Source: Pegea sp. RAD2-039 (Eukaryota > Chordata > Thaliacea > Salpida > Salpidae). Taken from it: 64,000 bases of DNA. This document shows, piece after piece, positions 1 to 12,337 of this stretch. The notes under the pieces are model-generated. The model saw only the letters and a program-made list of their open reading frames with translations, was not told the origin of the DNA and did no database searches. The DNA lies in contig JAQGEQ010000179.1 of NCBI GenBank assembly GCA_034620365.1, positions 1,054,001 through 1,118,000 on the forward strand. The letters are read 5' to 3'. How positions within the stretch are numbered: the stretch's first letter is position 1; each line of letters starts with the position of its first letter. Position numbers and translations under genes: made by a program.

Positions 1-2
1 GA

Positions 3-3000
3 AACATCACTTTGAAAGCTGTTATGGGTCTCAAGTGGGTTTCATCAAAGTGCCCCAGAAGCAAATTTGTTTGCAAAAGTGATGATGACATGTTTGTAAA
101 AATTCATCAAGTCTTCCACACTCTTCTTCAACCTAGTATGACGTCACTAGTGTAACGATGCACAATTTATTTTAGCATTCGTTGCCAGGCACACCTCATA
201 AGAAGCTTTTGTTATGTAGAGTTACCACAAATTCACCAGTTTTACGTGAAGGAAAATATCAAGTTCCAATTAATTTATACAACGAATCGATTTGGCCTTC
301 GTTTTGCTTTGGTGGTTTCTGGATTGCAACAACTGACGTCATCATAAAGTTTTATGAAGAATCGTTGCTGATTCCGCAGGTGGTTGCTAACTAGTCACTT
401 GGTTACTAACTGGTCACTTGGTTGCTAACTAGTCACTTGGTTGCTAACTGGTCACTTGGTTGCTAACTAGTCACTAGGTTACTAACTGGTCACTTGGTTG
501 CTAACTATTCACTTGGTTACTAACTAGTCACTTGGTTACTAACAAGTCACTTGGTTACTAACTAGTCACTTGGTTGCTAACTAGTCACTTGGTTACTAAC
601 AAGTCACTTGGTTACTAACAAGTCACTTGGTTGCTAACTAGTCACTTGGTTACTAACTAGTCACTTGGTTACTAACAAGTCACTTGGTTGCTAACCATTC
701 ACTTGGTTACTAACTAGTCACTTGGTTGCTAACTATTCACTTGGTTACTAACAAGTCACTTGGTTACTAACTAGTCACTTGGTTGCTAACTAGTCACTTG
801 GTTACTAACAAGTCACTTGGTTGCTAACTATTCACTTGGTTACTAACTAGTCACTTGGTTGCTAACTAGTTACTTGGTTACTAACAAGTCACTTGGTTGC
901 TAACTAGTCACTTGGTTACTAACAAGTCACTTGGTTGCTAACTAGTCACTTGGTTGCTAACTAGTTACTTGGTTACTAACAAGTTACTTGGTTACTAACT
1001 AGTCACTTGGTTGCTAACTAGTCACTTGGTTGCTGACTATTCACTTGGTTACTAACTAGTCACTTGGTTACTAACTAGTTACTTGGTTACTAACTAGTTA
1101 CTTGGTTGCTAACTAGTCACTTGGTTACTAACAAGTCACTTGGTTGCTAACTATTCACTTGGTTACTAACTAGTCACTTGGTTGCTAACTAGTCACTTGG
1201 TTACTAACTAGTCACTTGGTTGCTAACTAGTCACTTGGTTGCTAACTAGTTACTTGGTTACTAACAAGTCACTTGGTTGCTAACTAGTCACTTGGTTACT
1301 AACAAGTCACTTGGTTACTAACAAGTCACTTGGTTGCTAACTAGTCACTTGGTTGCTAACTAGTCACTTGGTTGCTAACTAGTCACTTGGTTACTAACAA
1401 GTCACTTGGTTGCTAACTAGTTACTTGGTTGCTAACTAGTTACTTGGTTGCTAACTAGTCACTTGGTTACTAACAAGTCACTTGGTTACTAACAAGTCAC
1501 TTGGTTGCTAACTAGTTACTTGGTTGCTAACTAGTCACTTGGTTACTAACTAGTTACTTGGTTGCTAACTAGTCACTTGGTTGCTAACTAGTCACTTGGT
1601 TGCTAACTGGTCACTTGGTTGCTAACTAGTCACTTGGTTACTAACAAGTCACTTGGTTGCTAACTAGTTACTTGGTTGCTAACTAGTCACTTGGTTGCTA
1701 ACTAGTTACTTGGTTACTAACAAGTCACTTGGTTGCTAACTAGTCACTTGGTTACTAACAAGTCACTTGGTTGCTAACTAGTCACTTGGTTGCTAACTAG
1801 TTACTTGGTTACTAACAAGTTACTTGGTTACTAACTAGTCACTTGGTTGCTAACTAGTCACTTGGTTGCTGACTATGGTTGTCAACTTGGTTGTGGTTAA
1901 CTAGTCACACTTCACTTGGTTGCTAACTAGTCACTTGGTTGCTAACTAACTTGGTTGTGGTTGCTAACTAGTCACTTGGTTGCTAACTAGTCACTTGGTT
2001 GCTAACTAGTCACTTGGTTGTCACTTGGTTACTAACAAGTCACTTGGTTGCTAACTTCACTTGGTTGCTAACTAGTCACTTGGTTGCTAACTAGTCACTT
2101 GGTTACTAACACTTGGTTGCACTTGGTTACTAACTTGGTTGCTAACTAGTCACTTGGTTACTAACAAGTCACTTGGTTGCTAACTAGTCACTTGGTTGCT
2201 AACTAGTCACTTGGTTACTAACAAGTCACTTGGTTGCTAACTAGTCACTTGGTTGCTAACAAGGTTACTAACTTGGTTACTAACAAGTCACTTGGTTGCT
2301 AACTAGTCACTTGGTTGCTAACTAGTCACTTGGTTGCTAACTAGTCACTTGGTTACTAACAATAACTTGGTTGCTACTTGGTTGCACTTGGTTACTAACT
2401 AGTCACTACTTGGTTGCTAACTAGTCACTTGGTTACTAACAAGTCACTTGGTTGCTAACTATTCACTTGGTTGCTAACTAGTTACTAACTAGTCACTTGG
2501 TTGCTAACTAGTCACTTGGTTGCTAACTAGTCACTTGGTTGCTAACTGGTCACTTGGTTGCTAACTAGTCACTTGGTTGCTAACTAGTCACTTGGTTGGT
2601 TACTAACTAGTCACTTGGTTGCTAACTAGGTCACTTGGTTACTAACTAGTCACTTGGTTGTTACTAACTGGTCACTTGGTTGCTAACTAGTCACTTGGTT
2701 GCTAACTAGTCACTTGGTTACTAACAAGTCACTTGGTTGCTAACTATTCACTTGGTTACTAACTAGTCACTTGGTTGCTAACTAGTCACTTGGTTACTAA
2801 CAAGTCACTTGGTTGCTAACTATTCACTTGGTTACTAACTAGTCACTTGGTTGCTAACTAGTCACTTGGTTACTAACTAGTCACTTGGTTGCTAACTGGT
2901 CACTTGGTTGCTAACTAGTCACTTGGTTGCTAACTAGTCACTTGGTTACTAACTAGTCACTTGGTTGCTAACTAGTCACTTGGTTGCTAACTAGTCACTT

Positions 3001-3698
3001 GGTTACTAACTAGTCACTTGGTTGCTAACTGGTCACTTGGTTACTAACAAGTCACTTGGTTGCTAACTAGTCACTTGGTTGCTAACTAGTCACTTGGTTG
3101 CTAACTAGTCACTTGGTTACTAACTAGTCACTTGGTTGCTAACTGGTCACTTGGTTACTAACGAGTCACTTGGTTGCTAACTAGTCACTTGGTTGCCAAC
3201 TATTCACTTGTTTACTGACTAGTCACTTGGTTGCTAACTAGTTACTGACTATTCACTTGGTTACTAACTAGTCACTTGGTTACTAACAAGCCACTTGGTT
3301 GCTAACTAGTCACTTGGTTGCTAACTAGTCACTTGGTTACTAACTAGTCACTTGGTTGCTAACTAGTTACTTGGTTGCTAAGAAGTCACTTGGTTGCTAA
3401 GAAGTCACTTGGTTGCTAACTAGTCACTTGGTTACTAACTAGTCACTTGGTTGCTAAGAAGTCACTTGGTTGCTAAGAAGTCTCGTGTTTTTAGTTGTAT
3501 TTGGATGATGTTTTTATAACCGGAATTATAAGAGAGAGAATCGGAATAAAGCAGAAAAGAGTTTCAAGAGTCAGTATGTTGTTCTGTCACGGAAAAGGAG
3601 ACCCAGAAAAGGTTTTAGAAATGTGGAAGACTCGAAATTTGAAAGACGGAAGTATAATGATAAATAAAACCAGAATTAATTTTCTTCAATGCGGATAA
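3..3698 (+). CDS. beta-1,3-galactosyltransferase family (GT31), 3' part
   Basis: A Golgi type II glycosyltransferase of the B3GALT family, which transfers galactose (or GlcNAc) from a UDP-sugar in beta-1,3 linkage. The gene enters from the left edge, so its N-terminus and membrane anchor are outside the window. The first exon reads NITLKAVMGLKWVSSKCP and then the metal-binding DDD in KSDDDMFVK (codons 81-89). Exon 2 (176-379) carries WPSFCFGGFWIATTDVI, matching the family YPPxCSGxGY block. Exon 3 (3495-3698) begins LYLDDVFITGI, matching the EDVYVG block, and ends at TAA 3696-3698. The exon 2/3 junction is clean: CAG|GTGG donor, TTTTAG acceptor, phase 0. The intron is 3.1 kb of minisatellite. 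The exon 1 end is uncertain: a donor at 136 breaks the frame, while one at 150 keeps frame but leaves a 26-nt intron. The exact donor/acceptor sugar cannot be told. Confidence 0.82.
380..3494 (+). repeat. 19-bp intronic minisatellite, about 160 copies
   Basis: A tandem array fills the last intron of the galactosyltransferase gene. The main unit is 19 bp, GGTTGCTAACTAGTCACTT, with common variants GGTTACTAAC and AACAAGTCACTT. The array starts immediately at the 5' splice site and runs to about 15 bp before the 3' splice site. Units are highly alike up to about 1870. Between about 1870 and 2660 they are scrambled by small deletions and duplications, and they become regular again afterwards. On the gene strand every unit contains CTAAC or TACTAAC, which matches the branch-point consensus. 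No spacers, so it is not a CRISPR array. Confidence 0.97.
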
Positions 3699-4094
3699 AT
3701 GTGTTTTCAATTTATTTTAAATATTATCTCTAAGAAATTGTTTGATTTTGTTTATAAAAACCGTGAAAATAAAACAAAATTTACAAAAGTTAAAATTTGA
3801 TTTTATTCAAGAGGTACTGATAAATTAATTATTAGCAAAGTAATATAAAACATAAAATATAATCTAAAAAAAATACAAAAAATTGTTACAAATTACTTGT
3901 ATTTAGTCACATGCACAAAAAACTAAAATAGCGCCAACACGGAAATGGCCCACACAGACCTAACTACTTCAAATTCATCACAAAAGTTGTTAGAAGATTT
4001 CATTGTCAATGACATCATGATAAGAAAGTTTTAATAGACAAAATTAAGTTAGTTTATCTGTTAAAAGTTTGTACATGATTTAATGAAGGGGTGT
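3699..4094. other. intergenic spacer between convergent genes
   Basis: AT-rich spacer between the stop codons of the galactosyltransferase (+) and the lamin (-). AATAAA-like polyadenylation signals are seen near 3768 on the plus strand. No coding sequence is recognised. Confidence 0.7.
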
Positions 4095-6981
4095 TTACAT
4101 GATGATGCATTTATTATCCTCTTCAGCATTTGAAGTTTCGTGAAGCAAATCTGTTCGTTGTTTCTTAGCAGAGATTTCATCTCTCATCTACAAAACAAAT
4201 TGTTGTTAAATAGAAGCAGAAACGATGGCAGCGACCTCTAGTGTTTGTTGAGTTACCACAACTCTCTTTCGCTTGCGTTTAGCTCTTGCTCGGGTTCTAG
4301 GACCTTCTTGCATCGGACTTGGAGTCAATTTAAGTCTGAAATAGACCAAATGTCAAAACACGTGTAAGTTACTTGGTTGGACTTAGCAACATCGAACCAA
4401 CAACAAATATTTGTAGTGTTTGAAGGTGTTGAATAAAACCAAGTTTTGACTCAAATTAATTTCAAAAATAATCGAAGAATAGCCGTGTTTGGAGGTTGAA
4501 GGTGCTGAGGAGTCGTGTTTGGAGGTTGAAGGTGCTGAGGAGTCGTGTTATGTGGTGGAAGGTGCTGAGGAGTCGTGTTTGAAGGTTGAAGGTGCTGAGG
4601 AGTCGTGTTATGTGGTTGAAGGTGCTGAGGAGTCGTGTTTGGAGGTTGAAGGTGCTGAGGAGGCGTGTTGGGTGGTGGAAGGTGCTGAGGAGTCGTGTTT
4701 GGAGGTTGAAGGTGCTGAGGAGTCGTGTTTGGAGGTTGAAGGTACTGAGGAGTTTCTACCGACCTGCTTTCTTCTTCTTCCAGCAACTTCCGATAAACAG
4801 AGATCTCTCCATCTAATTTGACTTTAATATCAGCAAGCTCTTCATATTCTTTTTCCAAATCTCTCAATGTCATACACAACTCTTCACGTTCTTCTTTTGC
4901 TTCTTTTACAGATTTCTCACGGATCTGTTTTTCCATTTTCACCTCAGATTGAAGTTCATTAGCCTCATTTGTTAATCGGTTGTTCTGTTGATTGATGACA
5001 TGATTAGAAGCTGATGACATCAGTACATGCTGATGACGTGATTAGAAGCTGATGACATCAGTACATGCTGATGACGTGATTAGAAGCTGATGACATCAGT
5101 ACATGCTGATGACGTGATTAGAAGCTGATGACGTCAGTACAAACCTCAGCTTGCAGCTTCAAAATGGTTTCATTCATTTTAGCCGATTTCACATTTGATG
5201 ACGTCATCTTTTCGAGAGCTTTTGCGTATTCGCTTCGAGTCGATTCCAAATTCGATTTCAAAATTTCGATCTTTAACATTCGAAAGATCTATTTGAGATA
5301 TAGTTTTAGATGAGGGAGATTTACCTTCTCGGTGAAATTATCAGTGAGGTCTTCTTTCAACATCTCAACATCTTGTTCGTGTCGATCGCGAAGATCTATA
5401 ATTGTTGCTTCGAGACGTTTCTCGTATTCAGCTTTAAAAGTTTCTTCATTTATTGAAATATTTTTCACTTTTCGAGCCTCGTGAAGTTCCTATCAAGATG
5501 ACGTCAGTACGCGATTACGTCACGAAAGATTGACGTACTTGAGAATAAATTTTTTCCTTAAATTGAAGATCTTCCCGTAGAGATTGAATCTTATTTTCAA
5601 AGTCAACTCTCATCAAAATCTCTTCTTGAAGAGTCTTCTTTACAGAATCATGCTCTTTTTGGAGCTCGGAATGTTTGGAAACAAGTTTATCTACAAAAAT
5701 TTTTACAAAAATGGCCTTTTACAGAAATGTTTGAACAAAAAAGTAGTAAACTAACTGTAAGAAGATTTAATTTCTTCATTATTTTTCAACAAACTCCGAA
5801 GCTGAGTATCTTTACTGTTTAATGATGCATAAACAGATTTCAGTTCTTGTTTAGAAGCGGAATAACTAGAAGTAGTTTCATCTGCCCTAAAAATAAAACA
5901 AAAAATAAACAAACAAACGAACGAACGAAAACAAGTTTCAAAACAACTTTGACTTTTTCTTCTGTTTCAAATTAACAACTGCATCTGTCGACATTTTGAA
6001 GCTTTTACAACAATCTCTGCAACTTTCTGAACGACTTTTACATTTTTGATTTTCTGCTTTTTTTAACCCCAAAAACTCGCCTTAAAATACTTCAAACCTA
6101 TCGCTAAGCCTAAACCATTCGAAGTATGTCGTTGATGTTTCTATGACATCATCACCGCTATTTGAAGCAGTAGAGAAGTTAATAAGGTCTAACAATTTCA
6201 GCAATTTGTCCGGCTTCACTGCACATACGCAAAATTTGGCGTAAAATGATGATGACGTAATCACCACGACCACACTTGCAGATATTATTGCTTGCGACGA
6301 CGTCAAAATCAAATTCTAAGTCTTGTGCAAATATTTAGGGCGGTGTCCAATATTCTTTTCTTTCGCCATTTTTGCCAACCGCAAATTGTCGGTTGGTTTT
6401 TGCATCTGCTTAATTCCCAAGTGACCCTAGAACAACCACTAGACGGCACCAAAGGACAAACTTTAAAATTTGTATCAATGACTTTAAAGTCTCTTTTAAA
6501 GTTTTGAAAAACGTTGAATCTAATTTTGCTTACTCCTTTTTGAGACTGTCAAAGCTTGATTTAAGACTCGATATTTGAAGTTGGAGATCAGCTTTATCTT
6601 TAGCTTCATCGTCCAGTAACTTTCTAGCTTCTTTAATCTCCGCTTCATAAGTTTTCTTCAAATTATCAACCTAAAGTCATAATTTAGTAAAAGTTTCAAA
6701 CAAATTTTCAAACTTACTCTACTTGTTGAATTATCCTCATAATTATTAATTTGAATCTTAAGAGTTGAGTTCTCAGCCTCCAAAGATCGAACCTTCTCTA
6801 CATAATTAGCCATTCTATTATTCAAATTAACCATTTCATCTTTCTGATACTTGTTCGAGTTAACAGAAGGACTGAGAAAAGTTGGACTTCCAATCGTTCG
6901 CCTAAAAATAATTTCATAGAAATTTGAAATCATATTTAGTTCATTCTACCTTCGATTTTGCTTTTGTTTTGGAGTGTCCAT
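4095..6981 (-). CDS. nuclear lamin lacking the Ig-like tail domain
   Basis: A type V intermediate-filament protein of the nuclear lamina. I assembled ten exons: 6981-6950, 6901-6718, 6670-6534, 5886-5756, 5690-5539, 5489-5325, 5270-5145, 4984-4764, 4335-4257 and 4187-4095. They give 439 residues in frame. The head carries a lamin-type mitotic phosphosite, SPTFLSPS. Coil 1A reads LNNRMANYVEKVRSLEAEN and the rod ends in EISVYRKLLEEEESR. The tail is short: RLKLTPSPMQ, then a basic NLS (RTRARAKRKRKR), then the CaaX box CIIM for farnesylation. The roughly 110-residue Ig-fold lamin tail domain of most animal lamins is absent. Loss of this domain is reported for tunicate lamins. A Pro/Gln/Thr repeat that looks like a tail when read through (4490-4763) is better explained as an intron. 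Skipping it gives EEEESRLKLTPSP, which aligns with vertebrate lamins. Confidence 0.92.
4485..4763 (-). repeat. 30-bp minisatellite in a lamin intron
   Basis: About nine copies of a 30-bp unit containing GGTGCTGAGGAGTCGTGTTT on the plus strand. It fills most of lamin intron 4336-4763, just inside the 5' splice site GTCGGTAG. Because the unit is a multiple of three with no stop, it stays open on both strands, which creates repetitive but probably non-coding reading frames. Confidence 0.9.
4998..5140 (-). repeat. 38-bp tandem repeat with near-palindromes in a lamin intron
   Basis: About 3.5 copies of a 38-bp unit containing GATGACGTGATTAGAAGCTG followed by ATGACATCAGTACATGC. It makes up nearly all of the lamin intron 4985-5144. 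Each unit holds two one-base variants of TGACGTCA (TGACGTGA and TGACATCA), and an exact TGACGTCA lies at the 5' splice site end. This looks like a small, early-stage version of the OCRL intron array. Confidence 0.88.
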
Positions 6982-9900
6982 CTCTTTAACCAAAAAAAAT
7001 TATCTCCTGAAAAAGACAAGCTTGCGTATGAAAAATATTATCCTTGTGAATTCTATAAGCTTTCTAATAAAGTTTATTCATTATAAACATTTATTCTAAA
7101 ATTATTTTTACTTTATCAAAATAAGATTAAAAGATACTAAAATAATTTTCATTTTACTAAAAGTAATAATACTTACAAAATAAATTAAATAGTTAATAAA
7201 ATAATAATCTAAAAAATGTTCAACTTTTGATATTAAATAACTAAAACCATCAGATTTTTAATTATTAATAAATACTTTCATTTCAATTATATAAATAATC
7301 ATTAATATATACAGACTTTTATATCTTCAAATAAGAGGGATTAGTAATAAAATAAAATAATAATTTCATATTTAATAAACTTCATACAGGTTTGGTAACA
7401 AAGAACTGAATATTCAAAAAAAAACTTATAATATTATTTATTAAAATATGTTTATTTATATTTAAATAATATAGTAATTTGATAAAGCAAAAAATAATTA
7501 GAAGAAAATTTGTTTCACAAAATTTTCTTTGGAATAATTTAATTAAAATATAAAACTAATTTCATTAAAATGTTAAAATCAAAAATATTTAATTTAAAAC
7601 CAAAAACTATTTCTGATGAAATAACTCAAAAAAGGAATTTAAAAAAATCTATTTTAGAAATTTCAAAAGAAGAAACATTCAAAATGTAATTTTGCTTAAA
7701 TTTGATTTATTTTTATTTTAAGAAAAATTTGAACTTTAAAAAGTAAAATCTTAAAACTCAACAAAAAACTATTAAAAAAAACCTAGTTAAGTCAACTGAA
7801 AAAAAAATTTCCAACATTGAAAAAAAGTAACAAATAAAATAAATTTTCGACAATTATACAATTTGATTTATCTCATAAAAAATCTTTTACAAAGATTGAA
7901 ATATTCTTAGTTAAATTAAAAAAATCAATAAAGTTATTAAAACTAAAACAAATGTGATTTAATTAAGAGTAACTTATTAGAAATAAAGAATTATAAGGAA
8001 AGCACAAAAGAGCTAAAAGAAAAAAACTAGAAGAAAGATGGCGAGGTATAAGTGTTGGCGCTTAGATTGAAATAAAATAAAAAATTGAATTTAACTTTAA
8101 TGGTCGTTTAATGTTTAAAACCGAAGTTTAGATCATTTAATTGTTGAGATACAGTTTTATTATTTACATCATTTCAAATAGTTTTAATATAAATATTACA
8201 AAAATAATATATTGATTCCTAAATTATTAAAATCAATTTTACTTTTCTAGATATTAAATAACTAAACTTTTTAAAAAGTGGACTCAAATTTTGAAATCTA
8301 ATTGGTTAGTTAAGTTTTTATACGAAACGGAATACAAAATTAGCTATAACATAAGTATACATTGACTTTAAGCATAGGCTTGCTTATCAAAATCATTCGG
8401 AATGCTCGAAAAAAATCGATGTAAAGCTTTACATAAGACTCTCCTAATTAAAAAAAAAGAGTTATTAATCTGATGCAAAAATAAGGTAAGGAGCTTACAA
8501 CTCGTTTTTCTGTAATTATGTGGCCACTTACTTTAATGGTAGTATGTTAATAACTCACAAAAAATAAAACTAAACTTTATAATTTTGCTTTAAATTTATA
8601 AAAACTGAATTTTACGGTAAAATCTTGTTGGCCAAGTATTAATTTCCAAGTTATTATAATTCTTCGGAAAAAATTAAGAAGATCATTTATTTTCGAAACA
8701 AAATTATTTTACATGAAATTTTTCTAAAATGTCATCTTAGAAATTTTATTCAAATCCAAGAAAAAAATCCAAAATTATGAAAGTCGATAGAAAAATCTAT
8801 GAAAGCTCTTTTGCACACCGAAAACCAAAGCTCAACTCGACCTTAAGATTGTACTTGAAGTTTAGCTTTTTTACTCTTTAATTTGATTTGACATTTATCT
8901 ATTTGGATATAAACCTTCGTACTAATTGTTAATTGTTTGTTTTCTCTTAAATTAATTTTTATGCACTTGCTTAAAATATCTGTGAATCACAAAAAAAAAA
9001 CGATATAAGGTTTGGAGTGAAAAGTACTTTGCAAAGCATTTTTACAGAACTTATTCATTTAATGATAATATTGTAATATTTCAAATCTAATACTAGTACA
9101 CTTATAAGTTATTGATTACATTAAAATGTTTAAATTTTTGACATAATTTTCAAAGTCTTAATATTTTTGACTTTTATGCACACATAAATATTTGATTACC
9201 GAAATGTTGTTGATATAAACTAAATAGGACTAGAGAAAGGTTTTGTATAAGTTTGTTAGCAAAGTTTTAAATTAAAAGTTATTAAAAGGTTAAAAAAAGT
9301 TTGGTGCAGATAAAAAATGAAAAAATAGATATTTGAAAAATTTTAAAGTATATGAATAAAACAATAGTTTCAGCCACAATAATTATTTCCTTTAAAGAGC
9401 TGGGCTTTAAACTTTAGAAGTTCATATTATTCTATTTAAATTTATAAAAAAATTCAGATTAATAAAGAAAAAAGAATACACTTTTCGATTCTTATTCAGT
9501 TAAAATGAATTAAGTTTAAATTAAAATAATATTTTACTCTTTGCTTAATGATAATTTAAAAATTAATTAAGATAAAAGCTTTTGTTAAGAAAATTTTTTT
9601 GTTGCTAATTTATATTTAAAACAAAAAAGTATTTATTCAAGATTTGTGATTAATGATAAATATTAATAATGTAGTTTATGTGTTACTTAAACAATAATTT
9701 ATTTACAATATAATTATACACTAATATATTCACTTAGTTTGCATTTTCTATTGTTTTATACTTTAATATTTTCCTTGTTTCAAGTAATCGCCAGCAAGTT
9801 AAATATTGAATTAAACCTATTCAGAATAATATAAAAAAGTTCTTTATAACTTTTCTACCATAAGTTATATTTCATTTTTATCTAAAATATTATCTGGTGG

Positions 9901-10870
9901 AAATTTAAATAAATTATTATCTGATACAAAAACAGTCACATGATGATATGCTATGAAGGTTGAAAAATCAAAAGTTTTCAACTTACAAGTAATAAAAATG
10001 TTTTTTGTCAAGTTTTATTTTTTAAATTTTATTCAGATTTATTGTGAATTCACGCAAATTTCTTTATGAAGAACCCAGTTATAAATAAATTGAAAAAAGT
10101 TGCTGGAAGTCATATATTGATTTTATTTTTTCTAAATTTTTTGAAGCTGAAAGTTTTTTTTTACTTTATTTTGAGCTTAAAGCTGAAGATATTGCAATTA
10201 AAATTCGTTTTCATTTTAATTTAGAAATTAATATTTTTTTTTTTAAAATGTTCATGATATACTTTAATAGATGGGTTTATTTTTAAGGAAATATGTTGTA
10301 ACAACACAAAATAATTCTGTGAAAATATTTAACTCCATTAAGTTTTGATATTTTGTAAGTAGAAAAGTTTTTCTTAAAAATCTTTTTATAATTTTTTAGT
10401 TTTTACTTTGATTTATTTTTGTTTTAAATAAAATAGAAAACAAATTGATTTCAATTAGTAAGAAGTAAGTTTGGAAACTTATAAAAGATTTTTTGAAATA
10501 AATATTTGCATTAATTTAATCATTTTCATTGAAACTAACTTTAAATTGTTTAGCTTCAATCTAAAAACCAAACTGAATTAACATACTCCCATAAAAATGT
10601 TAGAAAAATAAATTCATCATTTTAGCAGTTTTGAAACTTATCGAAGCGTATCGAAGCTCTGTAATATAATCAAGCAAAAAAGATGATTTGGTTTTTGACT
10701 TCTGTTTTTTCAGACAGTTTCATTTTTTGACTCTGTAAATATAAAGAAGTTTGAAGTTTTTGTAAATTTCGTTTCTTAAAAATTATGATAAGAAATATTT
10801 TTGTAACTCTTTATTTTTTTCAAAGCTATACATAAAATTATTGTTTTAACTTTTTTATACAAAATTTGGG
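6982..10870. other. AT-rich intergenic desert
   Basis: About 3.9 kb of very AT-rich sequence with poly-A and poly-T runs. I see no convincing exon, RNA gene or tandem repeat, and no TGACGTCA. The 5' regulatory region of the lamin (toward 7000) and of the small membrane protein (toward 10,870) must lie here, but I cannot point to promoter elements. Confidence 0.6.
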
Positions 10871-11732
10871 ATGTGTTTGTTTGTTTGGTTTCTTTTTCTT
10901 TTTGCAACATTTGCTGAGGTAAGCTACAAAATTTCGTTAATTCAATAATTTTTATACTTTTCATATAAAGAAAGAAAATTTAAAAACTTTTCATAATTTG
11001 TATTTAAGTGAACGTTTATTTTTCAAATTTATAAAAAAATCTTATTTTTAATTTTTAGGGTTGTTTTGATGAAAATGGTGTGGCCTACAACTGCCCAGGT
11101 TAGACATTTATTACTTTATTTACTTCCAGATCAACATTTGTACGTATCAATTAAATTTCCAAAAGTTAAAACTAAAAATTATTTAATTTTTAAGTAAGAT
11201 CTGAAAACTACTTTTTACAGACAAATAATGATTTTTTATTAGTTTTATTTGAATTGAAAACTTTTTTGAAATTTGTTAAACTTTTTCTTTTCAAATAAAA
11301 TCGAAACGAAAAAAATAGTTAAATATAATTTTTTCGTATAACTTTATCGTCAAGAAATTTGTTTTTGTACAGATACCTATTTGTGTTGTGCCTCTGAAAA
11401 GTGCTGCTACGATTTGAAGAAGTATATTGGTAAAGTCAAAAGATAAATTTGGAATTTTTTATTTAATCCTTCTCTTATAGCTCCATGGATAACTTTGATC
11501 CTTATAATCCTTATTTCAGCTTTTTCAATGATTCTCTTTTGTTTGAAAGTTCATGGTATAAATCTCAGATCAAAGGTAAAACTAGTTTCATTTAAATCTG
11601 AAATTAAGTTTATTTTTTCAGACAGCACATCCAAAACATTTTGCTTTAAATGAAATACATCATTTAAATGAAGATGTTTATTCGATTAAGACATCTTCAA
11701 AAAATTCAATAAATTTCAAACTAACAAATTAG
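10871..11732 (+). CDS. small Cys-rich single-pass membrane protein (WBP1/VOPP1/Shisa-like)
   Basis: Five exons (10871-10918, 11059-11098, 11373-11429, 11481-11575, 11622-11732) give an in-frame protein of 116 residues. It starts with a signal peptide, MCLFVWFLFLFATFAE, followed by a short ectodomain with a paired-cysteine pattern (GCFDENGVAYNCPDTYLCC then EKCCYDLKKY). Next come one transmembrane segment (WITLILIILISAFSMILFCL) and a short cytoplasmic tail. This signal peptide, CC...CC and TM layout resembles the small Cys-rich adaptor families WBP1/VOPP1, CYYR1 and Shisa, which often regulate trafficking of other membrane proteins. Assignment to one family is not possible by eye. Splice sites are canonical and all phases agree. 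Confidence 0.75.
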
Positions 11733-12337
11733 TTTCTGAAAATGTTGAATAAAATTTCTTTTATATTTTGTCTTTTATTTAAAGAAAGCTAAAAGAATTT
11801 AGAAGAAGTGAGGTTTAAACTCAATTAAAAAGTTTGATAAAATCTGATTACTTTTCCATTAACTGCTAAATCAAATTTTACATTTATTGAAAGTTTTAGA
11901 AATAGTTATTTGGTGTAAAGTTTTTATAAAAGTTAGATATATTTCTATTTCGTTAATTCAAAATAAAAATTGCTGGTACAAATATTTCTTTTAATATTTC
12001 AGTAAAATCCAAGTTTTAGTTGAACTTTATATTTTAAAACAAAACTTTTTTAAACAAAAACTTTTTTTAGCCAACAATAAATACAAAGAAAGTATGTATA
12101 AAAAAGCTTTTACAACTAAATTTTGTGTCTTGAAATAAGTTGTGAAATTTGAAGTTTCATTAAAATTTTAGTTCAGTTTAGCTAAATACAATTCCGTCAT
12201 TTGTTGAAAGTCATTTTTTCGAAAAAATTATTTTGTAAATAAATAAAAACGTTGAAAATTGTTTTTTAAATATTTGAAAAAAACAGTAAATTTAATTGAA
12301 ATAAAATATTTAACAGTCGATTTTGCGAACTAATAAA
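11733..12337. other. AT-rich intergenic spacer
   Basis: Non-coding AT-rich sequence after the membrane-protein gene. A polyadenylation-like AATAAA follows the stop near 11750. Nothing else is recognised. Confidence 0.6.

Noticed and set aside
380-3494. CRISPR-like array
   Set aside because: Head-to-tail 19-bp units without spacers, inside a eukaryotic intron.
4451-4763. Pro/Gln/Thr-rich repetitive lamin tail (PPNTTPQHLQ units)
   Set aside because: A donor directly after the rod and the acceptor at 4336 give a perfect lamin join (EEEESRLKLTPSP) and a 439-residue total in frame, so the repeat is intronic.
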